DNA from: Anoxybacteroides rupiense
Lineage (GTDB): Bacteria; Bacillota; Bacilli; Bacillales; Anoxybacillaceae
Direction: 5' to 3'
DNA: 64,000 bases
Assembly (NCBI RefSeq): GCF_014196195.1
Contig: NZ_JACIDF010000005.1
Coordinates: 186,001-250,000 of the forward strand
Notes under the pieces: model-generated
What the model saw: only the letters and a program-made list of their open reading frames with translations
Told to the model about the DNA's origin: nothing
Database searches by the model: none
Shown: in pieces, positions 19,514 through 28,204 of the stretch
Numbering within the stretch: the first letter of the stretch is position 1
Layout of the letters: each line of letters begins with the position of its first letter
Program-made: the position numbers and the translations under genes

Positions 19514-19545
19514 AATAAAAAAAGCATCTTCGCAAATGAAGATGC
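19514..19545 (-). terminator. Riboswitch expression platform: intrinsic terminator before prp operon
   Basis: On the minus strand GCATCTTC ATTTGC GAAGATGC is followed by TTTTTTTATTT. It lies between the cobalamin aptamer and the first gene of the operon, so it should stop transcription when cobalamin is bound. Confidence 0.85.
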
Positions 19546-19644
19546 TGAAAAAGCGCATACGATTCCCTATGAAAAACATATACAAAAAAACATATGTTTT
19601 TTCCGCTTCCTCAACACCCCCTATCCTCGTAGGTTTTTGGTGTG

Positions 19645-19835
19645 GACCGAATCAGGCAGGTCTCCTGGCTTATGTTCATCGCTTCCTAGCCCCTTCCCGT
19701 TGATATGTCAAGCATTCAACAGTGGTTTTGGCAGGTTGCTCCCATTTACAGTTGCGGGACAGCGTCGGATTTGCACCGAACTTCCCTTTTAAACCGGTCA
19801 AGCGCTCTTTTGCTTACCGATACCTGATCCTAACC
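19645..19835 (-). promoter_or_regulatory. Cobalamin riboswitch controlling the methylcitrate operon
   Basis: Read on the minus strand, the element has the P1 pair ATCAGG/CCTGAT, the core CGGTGCAAATCCGACGC followed by GTCCCGCAACTGTAA, and the B12 box GCCAGGAGACCTGCCT. A terminator lies 100 bases downstream, followed by the 80-codon gene and prpC-prpD-prpB. The expected effect is repression of the B12-independent propionate route when cobalamin is plentiful. Confidence 0.93.
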
Positions 19836-19845
19836 AAAGTTATTC

Positions 19846-20274
19846 AATTTTCAAGTTCACTATATCATATTTTTTCTGAGACGAAAACAAAAAAATTCTT
19901 AACTTTCTAACAGGTGGCCTGGGCTGCTTCCGACAGTGTTCGATCATGAAAGTTATCTAGATATAACTTAAGGATGAAAAATGAGAAGGTGATGCTCCGA
20001 TTTCGACGGTTGAGCATTCGAACAACACGGTCTACAGCTTATTGGTTGATACTTGTTACGCTTTGAAACTGGAATGCTCTTTTTGAATGGTTAATCTTAA
20101 TAAAAGCGATCGACTTCTGTCGAAATTAGATTTGCGCCATGAATCAGAAGACTTAATCTCCTTGACAATTTTTTCGAAGAATGATAGGGTTATTGTAAAA
20201 TTTTTCTGATACTTCATGACAGGCTTAGAATGGAGGTTTGAAGCGTTTTTTTCTTGGCGAACAAGAAAATAAAT
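19846..20274. other. Spacer between two divergent riboswitches
   Basis: This region must carry the two outward-facing promoters. A TTGACA-type element at about 20163 followed by TATTGTAAAATT is a plausible rightward promoter. No gene was seen. Confidence 0.5.
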
Positions 20275-20480
20275 GTGGGAACAGGTTCCAAAGGTGAGTC
20301 AAGACTAAATGGCCCAGTCCAAGGCTCCCTGCGGATGAAAAGGGAAGACCGGTGAGATTCCGGCACGGTCCCGCCACTGTAATAGAGGAGCTTTCCGCTT
20401 TACTGCCACTGATCAAAGATTGGGAAGGCGAGCGGAAAGCAATGATCCTTAAGTCAGGAGACCTGCCTGTTCTGACAACA
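20275..20480 (+). promoter_or_regulatory. Cobalamin riboswitch controlling metE
   Basis: P1 is GAACAGG (20279-20285) paired with CCTGTTC (20466-20472). The core reads GGGAAGACCGGTGAGATTCC then CACGGTCCCGCCACTGTAA, and the B12 box is AGTCAGGAGACCTGCCTG. A strong terminator follows at 20546 and metE comes next, the classic arrangement in which cobalamin shuts off the B12-independent methionine synthase. Confidence 0.95.
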
Positions 20481-20516
20481 CTGCTTTTACCTACGGAGGA
20501 TAGGGAGGTGTTCATC

Positions 20517-20555
20517 ATGGACAAAGGGATTAATCCTTTTTTATGGCATTTCTAG
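20517..20555 (+). CDS. Possible 12-codon leader peptide overlapping the metE terminator
   Basis: MDKGINPFLWHF has a strong GGAGGATAGGGAGG site and ends inside the left arm of the terminator. In the frame one base away the sequence continues as a hydrophobic helix (FLASVGALGMLFFYSEKET). This could therefore be a broken 30-residue single-span membrane peptide rather than a designed leader. Real translation is unproven. Confidence 0.35.
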   Translation: MDKGINPFLWHF

Positions 20556-20589
20556 CTTCCGTTGGAGCGTTAGGAATGCTTTTTTTTTA
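20546..20589 (+). terminator. Riboswitch expression platform: terminator before metE
   Basis: GCATTTCTA pairs with TAGGAATGC and the inner GCTTCC with GGAGC, giving one long hairpin directly followed by TTTTTTTTT. It lies 75 bases after the cobalamin aptamer. Confidence 0.9.
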
Positions 20590-20786
20590 TTCGGAAAAAG
20601 AAACATGACGTCAAATCGCGGTGAATGCGGGGAGATGTGAGGAGAAGAGCAACTCAGCTGGAAGGATGAACGGGAAACCGAGCCATCGAATGGACAACAT
20701 AGATTTCCTATCAGGCAAGTCCCGCCTAAAGATCAGGTAGAGAGTGGAAAAACGATAAAAATAAAATGATAGGAGAGAGTGAGGAA

Positions 20787-23129
20787 ATGAAATCAAGCAA
20801 TCTTGGCTATCCACGTATTGGGGAAAAACGAGAGTGGAAAAAAGCATTAGAATCTTTCTGGAATGGAGAGATAGACGAAAAAATTTTTTTGGACACGATG
20901 CAGTCCATTCGGCTAAACCATATCAAAAAGCAGCGGGAAATAGGGATTGATCTTGTGCCGGTTGGCGACTTTACCCTTTATGATCATATGCTTGATACAG
21001 CGGCTATGTTTGGTTTCATTCCTGAACGTTTCGATTATCAGGGGGGAGAGGTTCCTCTCTCAGTTTATTTCGCGATGGCGCGCGGCAATGAAAAAGCACC
21101 AGCATGCGAAATGACGAAATGGTTTAACACCAATTATCATTACATTGTTCCAGAATGGAGCAAGGAACAAAGCTCCCGCCTGCATATAACAGAAAACAAA
21201 CCATTAAAGGATTTTCGGGAAGCGAAGGAGAAATTAGGAGTTGAAGGAAAACCTGTTTTGATCGGACCTTATACGTTTATGAAGCTTTCCAAAGGCTATG
21301 ATGAAAAGCAATTTTCCTATTTTCTATCATTGCTGCTTCCGCTTTATGAGCAAATACTAAAGGAGCTGGAGCGCGAGGGGGTAAAATGGATACAGATTGA
21401 TGAACCCATTCTTGCTACTTCCTTAACCAAAAAAGAGATGGAGGAATTTGTATCTGTTTATGAGCGGTTGCCTCAAGCTGCTCCTAACTTAAAGATGATG
21501 TTGCAGACATACTTTGAGGCAGTAGACTGGTATGAAGAACTAATCAAGCTTCCTGTTAGCGGGATTGGCCTTGATTTTGTTTATGGCCTAGAGAAAAATT
21601 TGCGCCATTTATCGAAGAGCGGTTTTCCAGAAGATAAAGTGCTAGCGGCAGGGGTGATTGATGGACGCAATATTTGGCGGACCGACCTGTCGGCAGCCAG
21701 CCGTCTCGTGGAAAAAATTTTGCATTCTGTCCCATCTGAACGGTTATGGCTGCAGCCATCAAATAGCTTGCTGCATGTCCCTGTTACGACAACATACGAA
21801 AAAACATTGCCTTTGAACTTGCAGCAGATGCTGGCATTTGCTGATGAAAAGCTGGAGGAGCTTGTGTATTTAACAGAACGATTCATCGATGGCGAAGGAA
21901 AGCGCGCTCATTATTATGCTCAAAATCAACAAGCGCTTCATTTATGGAAAAAGGATGCTTCAAGATATAATGCGAACGTGCACAAGGAGTGCGAGAACCT
22001 AACGAAGGCGCAGCTTGAGAGAGCATCATCCTATTTGGTACGGCAAAAGAAGCAGCAAGAAATAAGCCAGCTTCCAATATTGCCAACGACGACAATTGGC
22101 AGTTTTCCACAGACAGCAGAAGTGCGGAAAGCGCGCCAAAAGCTCAAAAAAGGCGAGTGGAGCCAGCCGCAATATGAGCGCTTTATTGAAGCGGAAATTA
22201 AGAGATGGATCGATATTCAAGAAAAAATAGGATTAGATGTTTTGGTGCACGGTGAATTTGAAAGAACCGATATGGTCGAATTTTTTGCCGAAAAATTAGG
22301 GGGTTTTGCCTTTACTGAAAATGGATGGGTGCAATCATATGGTTCGCGCTGCGTTCGCCCGCCGATTATATACGGCGATGTCGAATTTTTGCAGCCGATG
22401 ACGGTTAAGGAAAGTGTATACGCACAATCGTTAACAGAAAAAATAGTCAAAGGAATGCTCACAGGTCCTGTCACTATTTTAAATTGGTCATTTGTTCGTG
22501 ATGATCTGCCTCGACATAAAGTAGCGGAGCAAATTGCCCTTGCGTTGCGAAACGAAATCAAAGCACTAGAGGAATCAGGAATTTCAGTCATTCAAGTGGA
22601 TGAGCCCGCTTTGCTTGAGGGACTTCCTCTAAAAGAAGAAAAGAAGCAGGAATATTTAGAGTGGGCTGTACGGATGTTTCGTGTAGCCACTTCCATTGTA
22701 AAGGATGAGACGCAAATTCATACTCATATGTGCTATTGTGATTTTTCGTCTTATCTGCCTGTCATCAATCAAATGGATGCAGATGTAATTTCAATTGAAA
22801 CATCCAGAAGCCATGGTGAAATGATTTCTGTTTTTGCAAAAGAAACATATCCGAAAGGAATTGGATTAGGCGTTTATGATATTCATAGTCCGCGAGTTCC
22901 GTCTGTAGCGGAAATGGCGGAAATGATTGAAAGATCTCTGCAAGTCTTGAACCCGGAACAATTTTGGGTCAATCCCGATTGCGGGCTAAAAACGCGGAAA
23001 GAACAAGAGACAGTAGCCTCTTTAAAAAATATGGTGGCTGCTGCCAAGTTGGTGCGTGCGAGATTGCTGGAAGAGAAAAAAGAATGGGAGGAAGGAAAAC
23101 GCTATGACGCAGTCAAAACGAGCAAGTGA
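20787..23129 (+). CDS. metE: Cobalamin-independent methionine synthase (5-methyltetrahydropteroyltriglutamate-homocysteine methyltransferase)
   Basis: MetE methylates homocysteine to methionine using methyltetrahydrofolate polyglutamate and zinc, without B12. The 780-residue protein has both (beta-alpha)8 barrels: the N-terminal one begins NLGYPRIGEKREWKKALE and the C-terminal catalytic one contains TTTIGSFPQT and the zinc ligands in HTHMCYCDF and NPDCGLKT. I start at 20787 (MKSSNLGYP) because it matches the family; AGGAGAG lies about 10 bases upstream, and an in-frame ATG at 20766 would add seven residues. It is preceded by a cobalamin riboswitch and overlaps the next gene by 26 bases. Confidence 0.96.
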   Translation: MKSSNLGYPRIGEKREWKKALESFWNGEIDEKIFLDTMQSIRLNHIKKQREIGIDLVPVGDFTLYDHMLDTAAMFGFIPERFDYQGGEVPLSVYFAMARGNEKAPACEMTKWFNTNYHYIVPEWSKEQSSRLHITENKPLKDFREAKEKLGVEGKPVLIGPYTFMKLSKGYDEKQFSYFLSLLLPLYEQILKELEREGVKWIQIDEPILATSLTKKEMEEFVSVYERLPQAAPNLKMMLQTYFEAVDWYEELIKLPVSGIGLDFVYGLEKNLRHLSKSGFPEDKVLAAGVIDGRNIWRTDLSAASRLVEKILHSVPSERLWLQPSNSLLHVPVTTTYEKTLPLNLQQMLAFADEKLEELVYLTERFIDGEGKRAHYYAQNQQALHLWKKDASRYNANVHKECENLTKAQLERASSYLVRQKKQQEISQLPILPTTTIGSFPQTAEVRKARQKLKKGEWSQPQYERFIEAEIKRWIDIQEKIGLDVLVHGEFERTDMVEFFAEKLGGFAFTENGWVQSYGSRCVRPPIIYGDVEFLQPMTVKESVYAQSLTEKIVKGMLTGPVTILNWSFVRDDLPRHKVAEQIALALRNEIKALEESGISVIQVDEPALLEGLPLKEEKKQEYLEWAVRMFRVATSIVKDETQIHTHMCYCDFSSYLPVINQMDADVISIETSRSHGEMISVFAKETYPKGIGLGVYDIHSPRVPSVAEMAEMIERSLQVLNPEQFWVNPDCGLKTRKEQETVASLKNMVAAAKLVRARLLEEKKEWEEGKRYDAVKTSK

Positions 23130-23583
23130 GTCACGGACACTATTAACCGATTTAGTGCTCCCATCAGATACGAACCATCATCATACTATTTTTGGCGGAA
23201 AAGTTATGGCATATATTGATAAAATTGCTTGTATTGCGGCGATGAGGCATTGCCGGAAGCCAGTGGTGACAGCTTCAAGCGATTCTGTAGATTTTCTTGC
23301 TCCGATCAAGGCAGGAGAAGCCATTTATTTAGAGGCCTATGTAACATGGGCCCATCGAACATCAATGGAAGTATTTGTGAAAGTAGAGGCGGAAAATTTA
23401 TTGACAGGAGAAAGGAGAGTAACAGCTCATGCCTATTTAACATTTGTTGCGTTAGATGAATCAGGAAAACCAACTTCTGTGCCAGCCGTGATCCCAGAAA
23501 CAGAAGAGGAAAAACAGCAATACAGGGATGCGGAGGAACGGTATATGTTAAGGAAGAAAAGAAAGCAGAGATGGAAAATGTAA
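23104..23583 (+). CDS. Acyl-CoA thioesterase, hotdog fold (YkhA/YciA type)
   Basis: This 159-residue protein likely hydrolyses acyl-CoA thioesters. It has the hexameric hotdog pattern: HHHTIFGGKVMAYIDKIACI with the active-site region, then VTASSDSVDFLAPIKAGE and a lysine-rich tail. The ATG lies inside the end of metE (26-base overlap) with GGGAGGAAGG upstream, so it is translationally coupled and shares the B12 riboswitch control. Whether propionyl- or another short-chain acyl-CoA is the substrate is unknown; co-regulation with the methylcitrate operon makes that an attractive guess. Confidence 0.88.
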   Translation: MTQSKRASESRTLLTDLVLPSDTNHHHTIFGGKVMAYIDKIACIAAMRHCRKPVVTASSDSVDFLAPIKAGEAIYLEAYVTWAHRTSMEVFVKVEAENLLTGERRVTAHAYLTFVALDESGKPTSVPAVIPETEEEKQQYRDAEERYMLRKKRKQRWKM

Positions 23584-23647
23584 GTGAAAAAGGTGTGTCG
23601 TTCAGCAGTCAAGCGTTTATAGCCTTATATCCCATCTGGATGCACAA

Positions 23648-23687
23648 AATAGAGCCGATTTCGTTTCGGCTCTATCTTTTTGTTTTA
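23648..23687 (+). terminator. Terminator of the metE operon
   Basis: ATAGAGCCGA and TCGGCTCTAT pair perfectly around TTTCGTT and are followed by CTTTTTGTTTT. Confidence 0.88.
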
Positions 23688-24084
23688 TGAAATAAATCTC
23701 AGTTTCTGTCATTTATCATTTTCCTCTATATGAGGATAATCATCTTATTGACATGTTAACATTGGCATAGATACGGGGGATGCTTTTTTACAATCTGAAG
23801 ATTTTTCAAGATACTACATCTTTCAGTTTTACATAATTCATTTTGGGTATATAGGGAGAGAGTGATTTGTCTTGAATTGGAGAAAATAAAAAAATCGATT
23901 CACTTTTCATATTATGTATGCTATCATTGAATTGTTTGCATGTTTAGACAAAATATTACTTAATATGACAAAATACAACAAAATCTTAGCATCATGATTT
24001 GTATATTCTGTTTAATAGTGTTAGTATAGAAGAGTTGAAGCTTGTATGTTTTATACATCTTACTCTGAAAAACTGAATATAGAA
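23688..24084. other. AT-rich region ahead of the c-di-GMP riboswitch
   Basis: No gene was seen. A promoter for the riboswitch transcript is expected near 24000-24040 (TTGTAT...TAGTATAGA). Confidence 0.45.
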
Positions 24085-24168
24085 ACGGCAAACTACTCGA
24101 AAGGGTAGGACGCAAAGCTAAAGGGGCTAAATCTATTGTTCAAATAGACATGCCAGCCAGTTGCCCTT
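24085..24168 (+). promoter_or_regulatory. Cyclic di-GMP-I (GEMM-I) riboswitch
   Basis: The element has P1 GGCAA/TTGCC, then ACTACTCGAAAGGGTAGGAC with the GNRA tetraloop, the invariant ACGCAAAGC, GGGGCTAAA, and the P3 arm closing with ATGCCAGCCAGTTGCC. All hallmark bases of the GEMM-I aptamer are present. The two terminators that follow have no gene between them; the nearest downstream gene encodes an EAL protein about 690 bases away. Confidence 0.92.
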
Positions 24169-24206
24169 CTTATGGATGAAAGTAATAAAGAAGGTTTTTG
24201 TTTTTA
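24165..24206 (+). terminator. Terminator directly after the c-di-GMP aptamer
   Basis: CCTTCTT (24165-24171) and AAGAAGG (24188-24194) pair and are followed by TTTTTGTTTTT. The left arm touches the 3' strand of aptamer P1, so ligand binding could influence it. Confidence 0.75.
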
Positions 24207-24222
24207 ACTGGAATAGTATGTA

Positions 24223-24266
24223 AAAACTGCCCTCTTTTAATTCGATATAGAGGGCAGTTTTATTTC
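24223..24266 (+). terminator. Second terminator in tandem
   Basis: AAAACTGCCCTC and GAGGGCAGTTTT pair perfectly around a 15-base loop and are followed by ATTT. Only about 20 bases separate it from the first terminator. Confidence 0.82.
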
Positions 24267-24861
24267 GTTCAGACTAATTTCCATAATAGGTCTAAAGTCA
24301 ATGTTCTAACACTAGTGTTGATGATCCATTATTTTGTTTAAAAACAGCATGATACGGCTTAATGTTGCTTTTTTGCTTCTTTCCTCAAGCCATGAACACC
24401 GCCTGTGGACAAATGAATTGGTTCACCGAGTGTCGATGGTTCGAAAAGGACATGCCGTTAGACTTGCTGACTATAGCAGAAAAGCGAGAAAGCCAGTACT
24501 GTTCATTGTTTTTTTGGATAATCAACATACCTGTTGTTCTAAAGTTTGTTGATCGGCGCTCAGTCACACTTTAACGTGACTGAGGCAAGTCACCGTCTTG
24601 CCTCTGACTATGGATGCTGACAGACACCATTCGTTCCATCTTGAAGTTGTATTGATATAGTCGATAGAAGCGTCTTGTTTATGCCGATTTTCTAATCTGG
24701 CCCTATCTATGACCGATTCGCTATTTCACTATGAAGGATTATATGATGTCGGCCTGAATGCTGAGAAATTCGTATCTAAACCGTAGGATATTTGTATCCG
24801 TATGTTTATACTATGTGCTTTTGTATATTGCAGTGTTCGAATGCAATGGAGGGGGAGACTA
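24267..24861. other. Intergenic region between tandem terminators and the EAL gene
   Basis: It contains repeat family A copy 3 (24316-24527), then an inverted repeat CAGTCACACTTTAACGTGACTG near 24560 and no supported gene. The EAL gene therefore probably uses its own promoter in 24600-24850. Confidence 0.5.
24316..24527. repeat. MITE-like dispersed repeat, family A copy 3
   Basis: The left end TGTTGATGATCC and right end GGATAATCAACA are inverted. The interior has CTTGCTGACTATAGCAGAAA and AAGCGAGAAAGCC, matching the other copies. Confidence 0.75.
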
Positions 24862-25584
24862 GTGGCAATAACTACACAATCCGTGAAAAGAATTATCGAC
24901 GATCATTTATTTACGAATGCATTCCAACCGATCTATTATCTGCCTGGTCAAAGCATCGTTGGATATGAGAGCTTGTTGCGTTGTCCATTTGTGAAAAGCC
25001 CGGATTTACTCTTTCATGATGCACATGAGAACGGTTATTTATACGAACTTGATATGGCTTCCATTACTAATTCTATCAAGTGTTTTGCAGCTTATATCAA
25101 GGCTGCCAATACACATGACTTGTTTTTGTCGCTGAATGTGTATCCTTCGACAGTTGCAGCACCAATGTTTCTTGAAACATTGGAACAGCTAGTGCAGGCA
25201 GCTTCACTTGCTCATCAGCAAATTATTTTGGAAATTAACGAATCGGAACGAATTCAAAACTTAGATGAAATGCTGCAAAATGTGTATTTACTAAAGAAAA
25301 AAGGATTTGTCGTGGCGTTAGATGATTTAGGAAAAGGAGAATATTCGCTTCAAGCGTTGATCGAGATTGAACCGCAGGTAATCAAGCTCGACCGTTATTT
25401 TGCAAAGGATTTAGCAAAAAGCCATAAAAAGCAAAGAGCCATCTTATCCACGATGCAATTTTTTAATGAGGGAACAAAAATGATATTGGAAGGAATTGAA
25501 ACAAAAGAAGACATGCAATGCGCCCAATCATTAGGCATCTATTTTGGTCAAGGGTATTATTTAGCTAAGCCGCAAGAGCTTTGA
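24862..25584 (+). CDS. Stand-alone EAL-domain cyclic di-GMP phosphodiesterase
   Basis: This protein is predicted to hydrolyse cyclic di-GMP to pGpG. Almost all of its 240 residues form one EAL domain. The signature is YESLLR in place of the usual EALLR, keeping the catalytic Glu. Other site residues are present: Asn in LSLNVYP, Glu in EINESE, the DD pair in ALDDLGKGEYS, Lys in VIKLDRYF, Glu in LEGIE and Gln in FGQGYY. It is therefore probably active. GTG is chosen as start because GGAGGGGGAG lies 5-6 bases upstream. There is no sensory domain or membrane helix; a c-di-GMP riboswitch lies further upstream. Confidence 0.88.
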   Translation: MAITTQSVKRIIDDHLFTNAFQPIYYLPGQSIVGYESLLRCPFVKSPDLLFHDAHENGYLYELDMASITNSIKCFAAYIKAANTHDLFLSLNVYPSTVAAPMFLETLEQLVQAASLAHQQIILEINESERIQNLDEMLQNVYLLKKKGFVVALDDLGKGEYSLQALIEIEPQVIKLDRYFAKDLAKSHKKQRAILSTMQFFNEGTKMILEGIETKEDMQCAQSLGIYFGQGYYLAKPQEL

Positions 25585-26129
25585 AAGTGTGGAGAGATGT
25601 CTGCGCTTTTCGGCTTATCATGACAATGTAGCTTTAGTAACAAATGTAGCAACGGATTGTTCATGTAAATGAAAATACATCTTGAAGACGGGACAATGGA
25701 TCCAAAAATTTTCTACCATCAGAGACACTTTTTTAACTTGCCCTCATCACATTTGGTAGAAGGGGAGAATGACGCAAACTTCACATCCATACAACTTTTA
25801 ACACGCTAGGTTACATCACTATTCATCATCTCGTTTGTCCAATTAGAAAAAACATGGCGTAATCCATGTTCCCATTGTTTGTTGTGGATCGTTTTATAGG
25901 TAAAAGAAGCCATACGAGTCTTGGAAAATCAAAATTGAAAATCATCCTTTTACTTCTTAAGGTACGAGCGTTTTGACGAGTGTGCCATTTTTTAATGAAA
26001 ATGTAGGCGTATTGGTTAAATGTTCTCATGCAAAGAGAGAGGTGTGTAGGTAAGATAGCTTATGAATGGGTTTTTATGGTCCTATGAAGTCGATGGAGTA
26101 TGAACAAAAAAACAGGGAGGAAAGTAAGG
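25585..26129. other. Intergenic region without supported gene
   Basis: A 67-codon open frame on the minus strand (25826-26029) has no ribosome binding site or recognisable features. No RNA motif was seen. Confidence 0.45.
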
Positions 26130-27791
26130 TTGAATGTAAATGAATTGTTGCAAAGCGTTCAAGAAGCCTATGCTTCTCTCGTTGGACTGCCGATGGTGAT
26201 TATCGATTCTCAGCAAACATCATTAACCTCTATTTCAAATATCGATCCATTTTCTCAATGCCTGCTTACTTCTGAGAGGGAAGAAATAAAACAAGTGATG
26301 CGGCAACGATGGAAATCTTATTTGCAGCTGACCGCTCCGGCCATGATTGATCTAACATTTCAAGGAATAAAGGGATTGGTTGCGCCTGTTGTTGTAGGAG
26401 GACAGTCGCAAGCATTAATTTGGGCTGGGCCATTTGTTATACAAAATAGAAAGGCACAAATTAATGAGGCGGAAGAGGGGACAAAACAGAAAAAATTTTC
26501 GGCGAACACGCCTGCGCATTCACTGTCCAGCATTCGTTCCAAGCTCTATATGATGGGAAAAATGGCCTCTGTTTGCGCTAAGTTACTCGAAAATGAGCTG
26601 CTGAAACAGGAATATCGCAAGCCGGTTAGATTGCTGCAACGTGCTGTGAAATCGAATTCTTTTCCATCGATACCGATCCAAACATATTTACGCATGCTTC
26701 AACAGCTCCACCCATCTATTCATATCACAGCTTATGCAAAGCGTATGAACCGTCAGCGTTTTGTGATCCAGAAATTCGTAAGTCAAGAGGAAAAACAAAG
26801 CTGGCTGCAACCTGTTTATACGATACATCATCCGATCATCCACCGCCTGATTCAAGAAGGGGAGCCGTTATATTTAGAAAACATATCAGCGAAGCTTAAA
26901 CTTGGCGATTGGGCCGACCGCAACGAATTAAAAACGCTGTTTGTTTATCCAATTAAGCAAAATGGAATCGTATTGGGAGCCATTTTTGTCGGAAGTAAAG
27001 AAAAAATACGATTTTCTAAAGAAATTAAAGAAAAAGGTTATTTGCTTGTGAAATTAATGGAAGCATGCTTATCCTACGAACAGCTGGTATGCACGAAACA
27101 ACACTTTCTTGGCTTAAAAAAGCTAAATGAACTAAGCGCATCGATGAGCGAAAAAGAACATGGCGATGAAATACTGCAGCTAGCTGTGAATGCCGCGCTT
27201 GACTTAATGGATGGCGAGCAAAGTGTCATTGTCCTTCAGCAGTATAATGAACAAAAAATCATTGCTGATTCTCAAACTTCACACAAAAAAAGCGATTTAT
27301 CTTATTACCTTGAATATGTAAGGAAGCATTATTTGCACAATGAGCCAATGCACGCTTGTATGGTACCGCGCTCGATCGAAATGGGGCGGATGATGGTCAT
27401 TGAGTGTCCATTTTATATTAACAAGCATGTTCAAGGGGTGTTTGCTATATATGTCACGCAGCCCGAACAGATAGAAGAGAGGGAAGTCTGCCTTGCTTTA
27501 CTGACAAACATGATGGCCATTCATTTACAAAAGCTGTTCCCATCTTCTGAAGACAAGTCGTTAAGTGTTGATCAAGCGATGTTTTCCCAAGTGCTAACGC
27601 CAAGAGAGCTGGATGTACTCAAATATGTTGTAGAAGGGCTAAGCAATCGTGATATTGCGGAACAACTATATATTAGTATACATACGGTTAAAAATCACAT
27701 CACGAATATTTTTAGAAAATTAGAAGTAAAAGATCGCTCCCAACTCATTGCAAAGGTTTATCAGCTAAATTTTGAAAAAAACATTCTTTAA
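26130..27791 (+). CDS. LuxR-type transcriptional regulator with sensory N-terminal and GAF-like domains
   Basis: This 553-residue regulator ends in a LuxR/FixJ DNA-binding domain (about residues 490-550: LTPRELDVLKYVVEGLSNRD, then HTVKNHITNIFRKL). The N-terminal 130 residues (LLQSVQEAYASLVGLPMVII) resemble a PocR-like small-molecule sensor, and the centre has one or two GAF-like segments (VYPIKQNGIVLGAIFVG, then LAVNAALDLMDGEQSVIVL). The TTG at 26130 has GGGAGG 9 bases upstream and is preferred to the ATG at 26100, which lacks one. It follows the EAL gene on the same strand, but a 545-base gap argues against an operon. The ligand and targets are unknown. Confidence 0.82.
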   Translation: MNVNELLQSVQEAYASLVGLPMVIIDSQQTSLTSISNIDPFSQCLLTSEREEIKQVMRQRWKSYLQLTAPAMIDLTFQGIKGLVAPVVVGGQSQALIWAGPFVIQNRKAQINEAEEGTKQKKFSANTPAHSLSSIRSKLYMMGKMASVCAKLLENELLKQEYRKPVRLLQRAVKSNSFPSIPIQTYLRMLQQLHPSIHITAYAKRMNRQRFVIQKFVSQEEKQSWLQPVYTIHHPIIHRLIQEGEPLYLENISAKLKLGDWADRNELKTLFVYPIKQNGIVLGAIFVGSKEKIRFSKEIKEKGYLLVKLMEACLSYEQLVCTKQHFLGLKKLNELSASMSEKEHGDEILQLAVNAALDLMDGEQSVIVLQQYNEQKIIADSQTSHKKSDLSYYLEYVRKHYLHNEPMHACMVPRSIEMGRMMVIECPFYINKHVQGVFAIYVTQPEQIEEREVCLALLTNMMAIHLQKLFPSSEDKSLSVDQAMFSQVLTPRELDVLKYVVEGLSNRDIAEQLYISIHTVKNHITNIFRKLEVKDRSQLIAKVYQLNFEKNIL

Positions 27792-28204
27792 GATGGAGAG
27801 CCACCATATAGTATCTATAAAAGGATTTAGTAAATGTATTGATGAAATGATGTAGCGATGCAAAGAAGTGCATCGGTTTTGTGATTAGAATGAACAGACC
27901 AAGGTGACATTTGTCCGATCATAGATTGCAAAAAAATGTCGATTTTTCTTCATGGATGAAAAATAGAGGAGCAGCTTGGCAGCTTCTGTCTATTCTAAAG
28001 GAAAAAGGAATCATGTAATAGGTAGTGATGAAGAAAATCAAAGCATGTACAAGCTCCTTTTTTCATCGCAAGATTCACGGGATAACTTGCATATAGCTGA
28101 CAGGAGGCTTTTTTGTAAAGCGGGGATATGGGGAAATGGCAGATGGTGAATTTTTGAAAATAAGATGAGGCTGGCAAGTACCAGAAGGTCAGAAGGTGAA
28201 CAAA
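27792..28204. other. Intergenic region without supported gene
   Basis: Only a weak hairpin is seen at about 27853-27878 (GCGATGCAAAGAAGTGCATCGG) after the LuxR-type gene. Its T-run is weak (TTTTGTG), so it is at best a poor terminator. Confidence 0.4.

Noticed and set aside
20600-20780. S-box (SAM) or T-box riboswitch before metE
   Set aside because: The invariant S-box and T-box sequences are absent. Only generic pairing is seen.
25826-26029. 67-codon frame on the minus strand
   Set aside because: No start site and no protein-like features.
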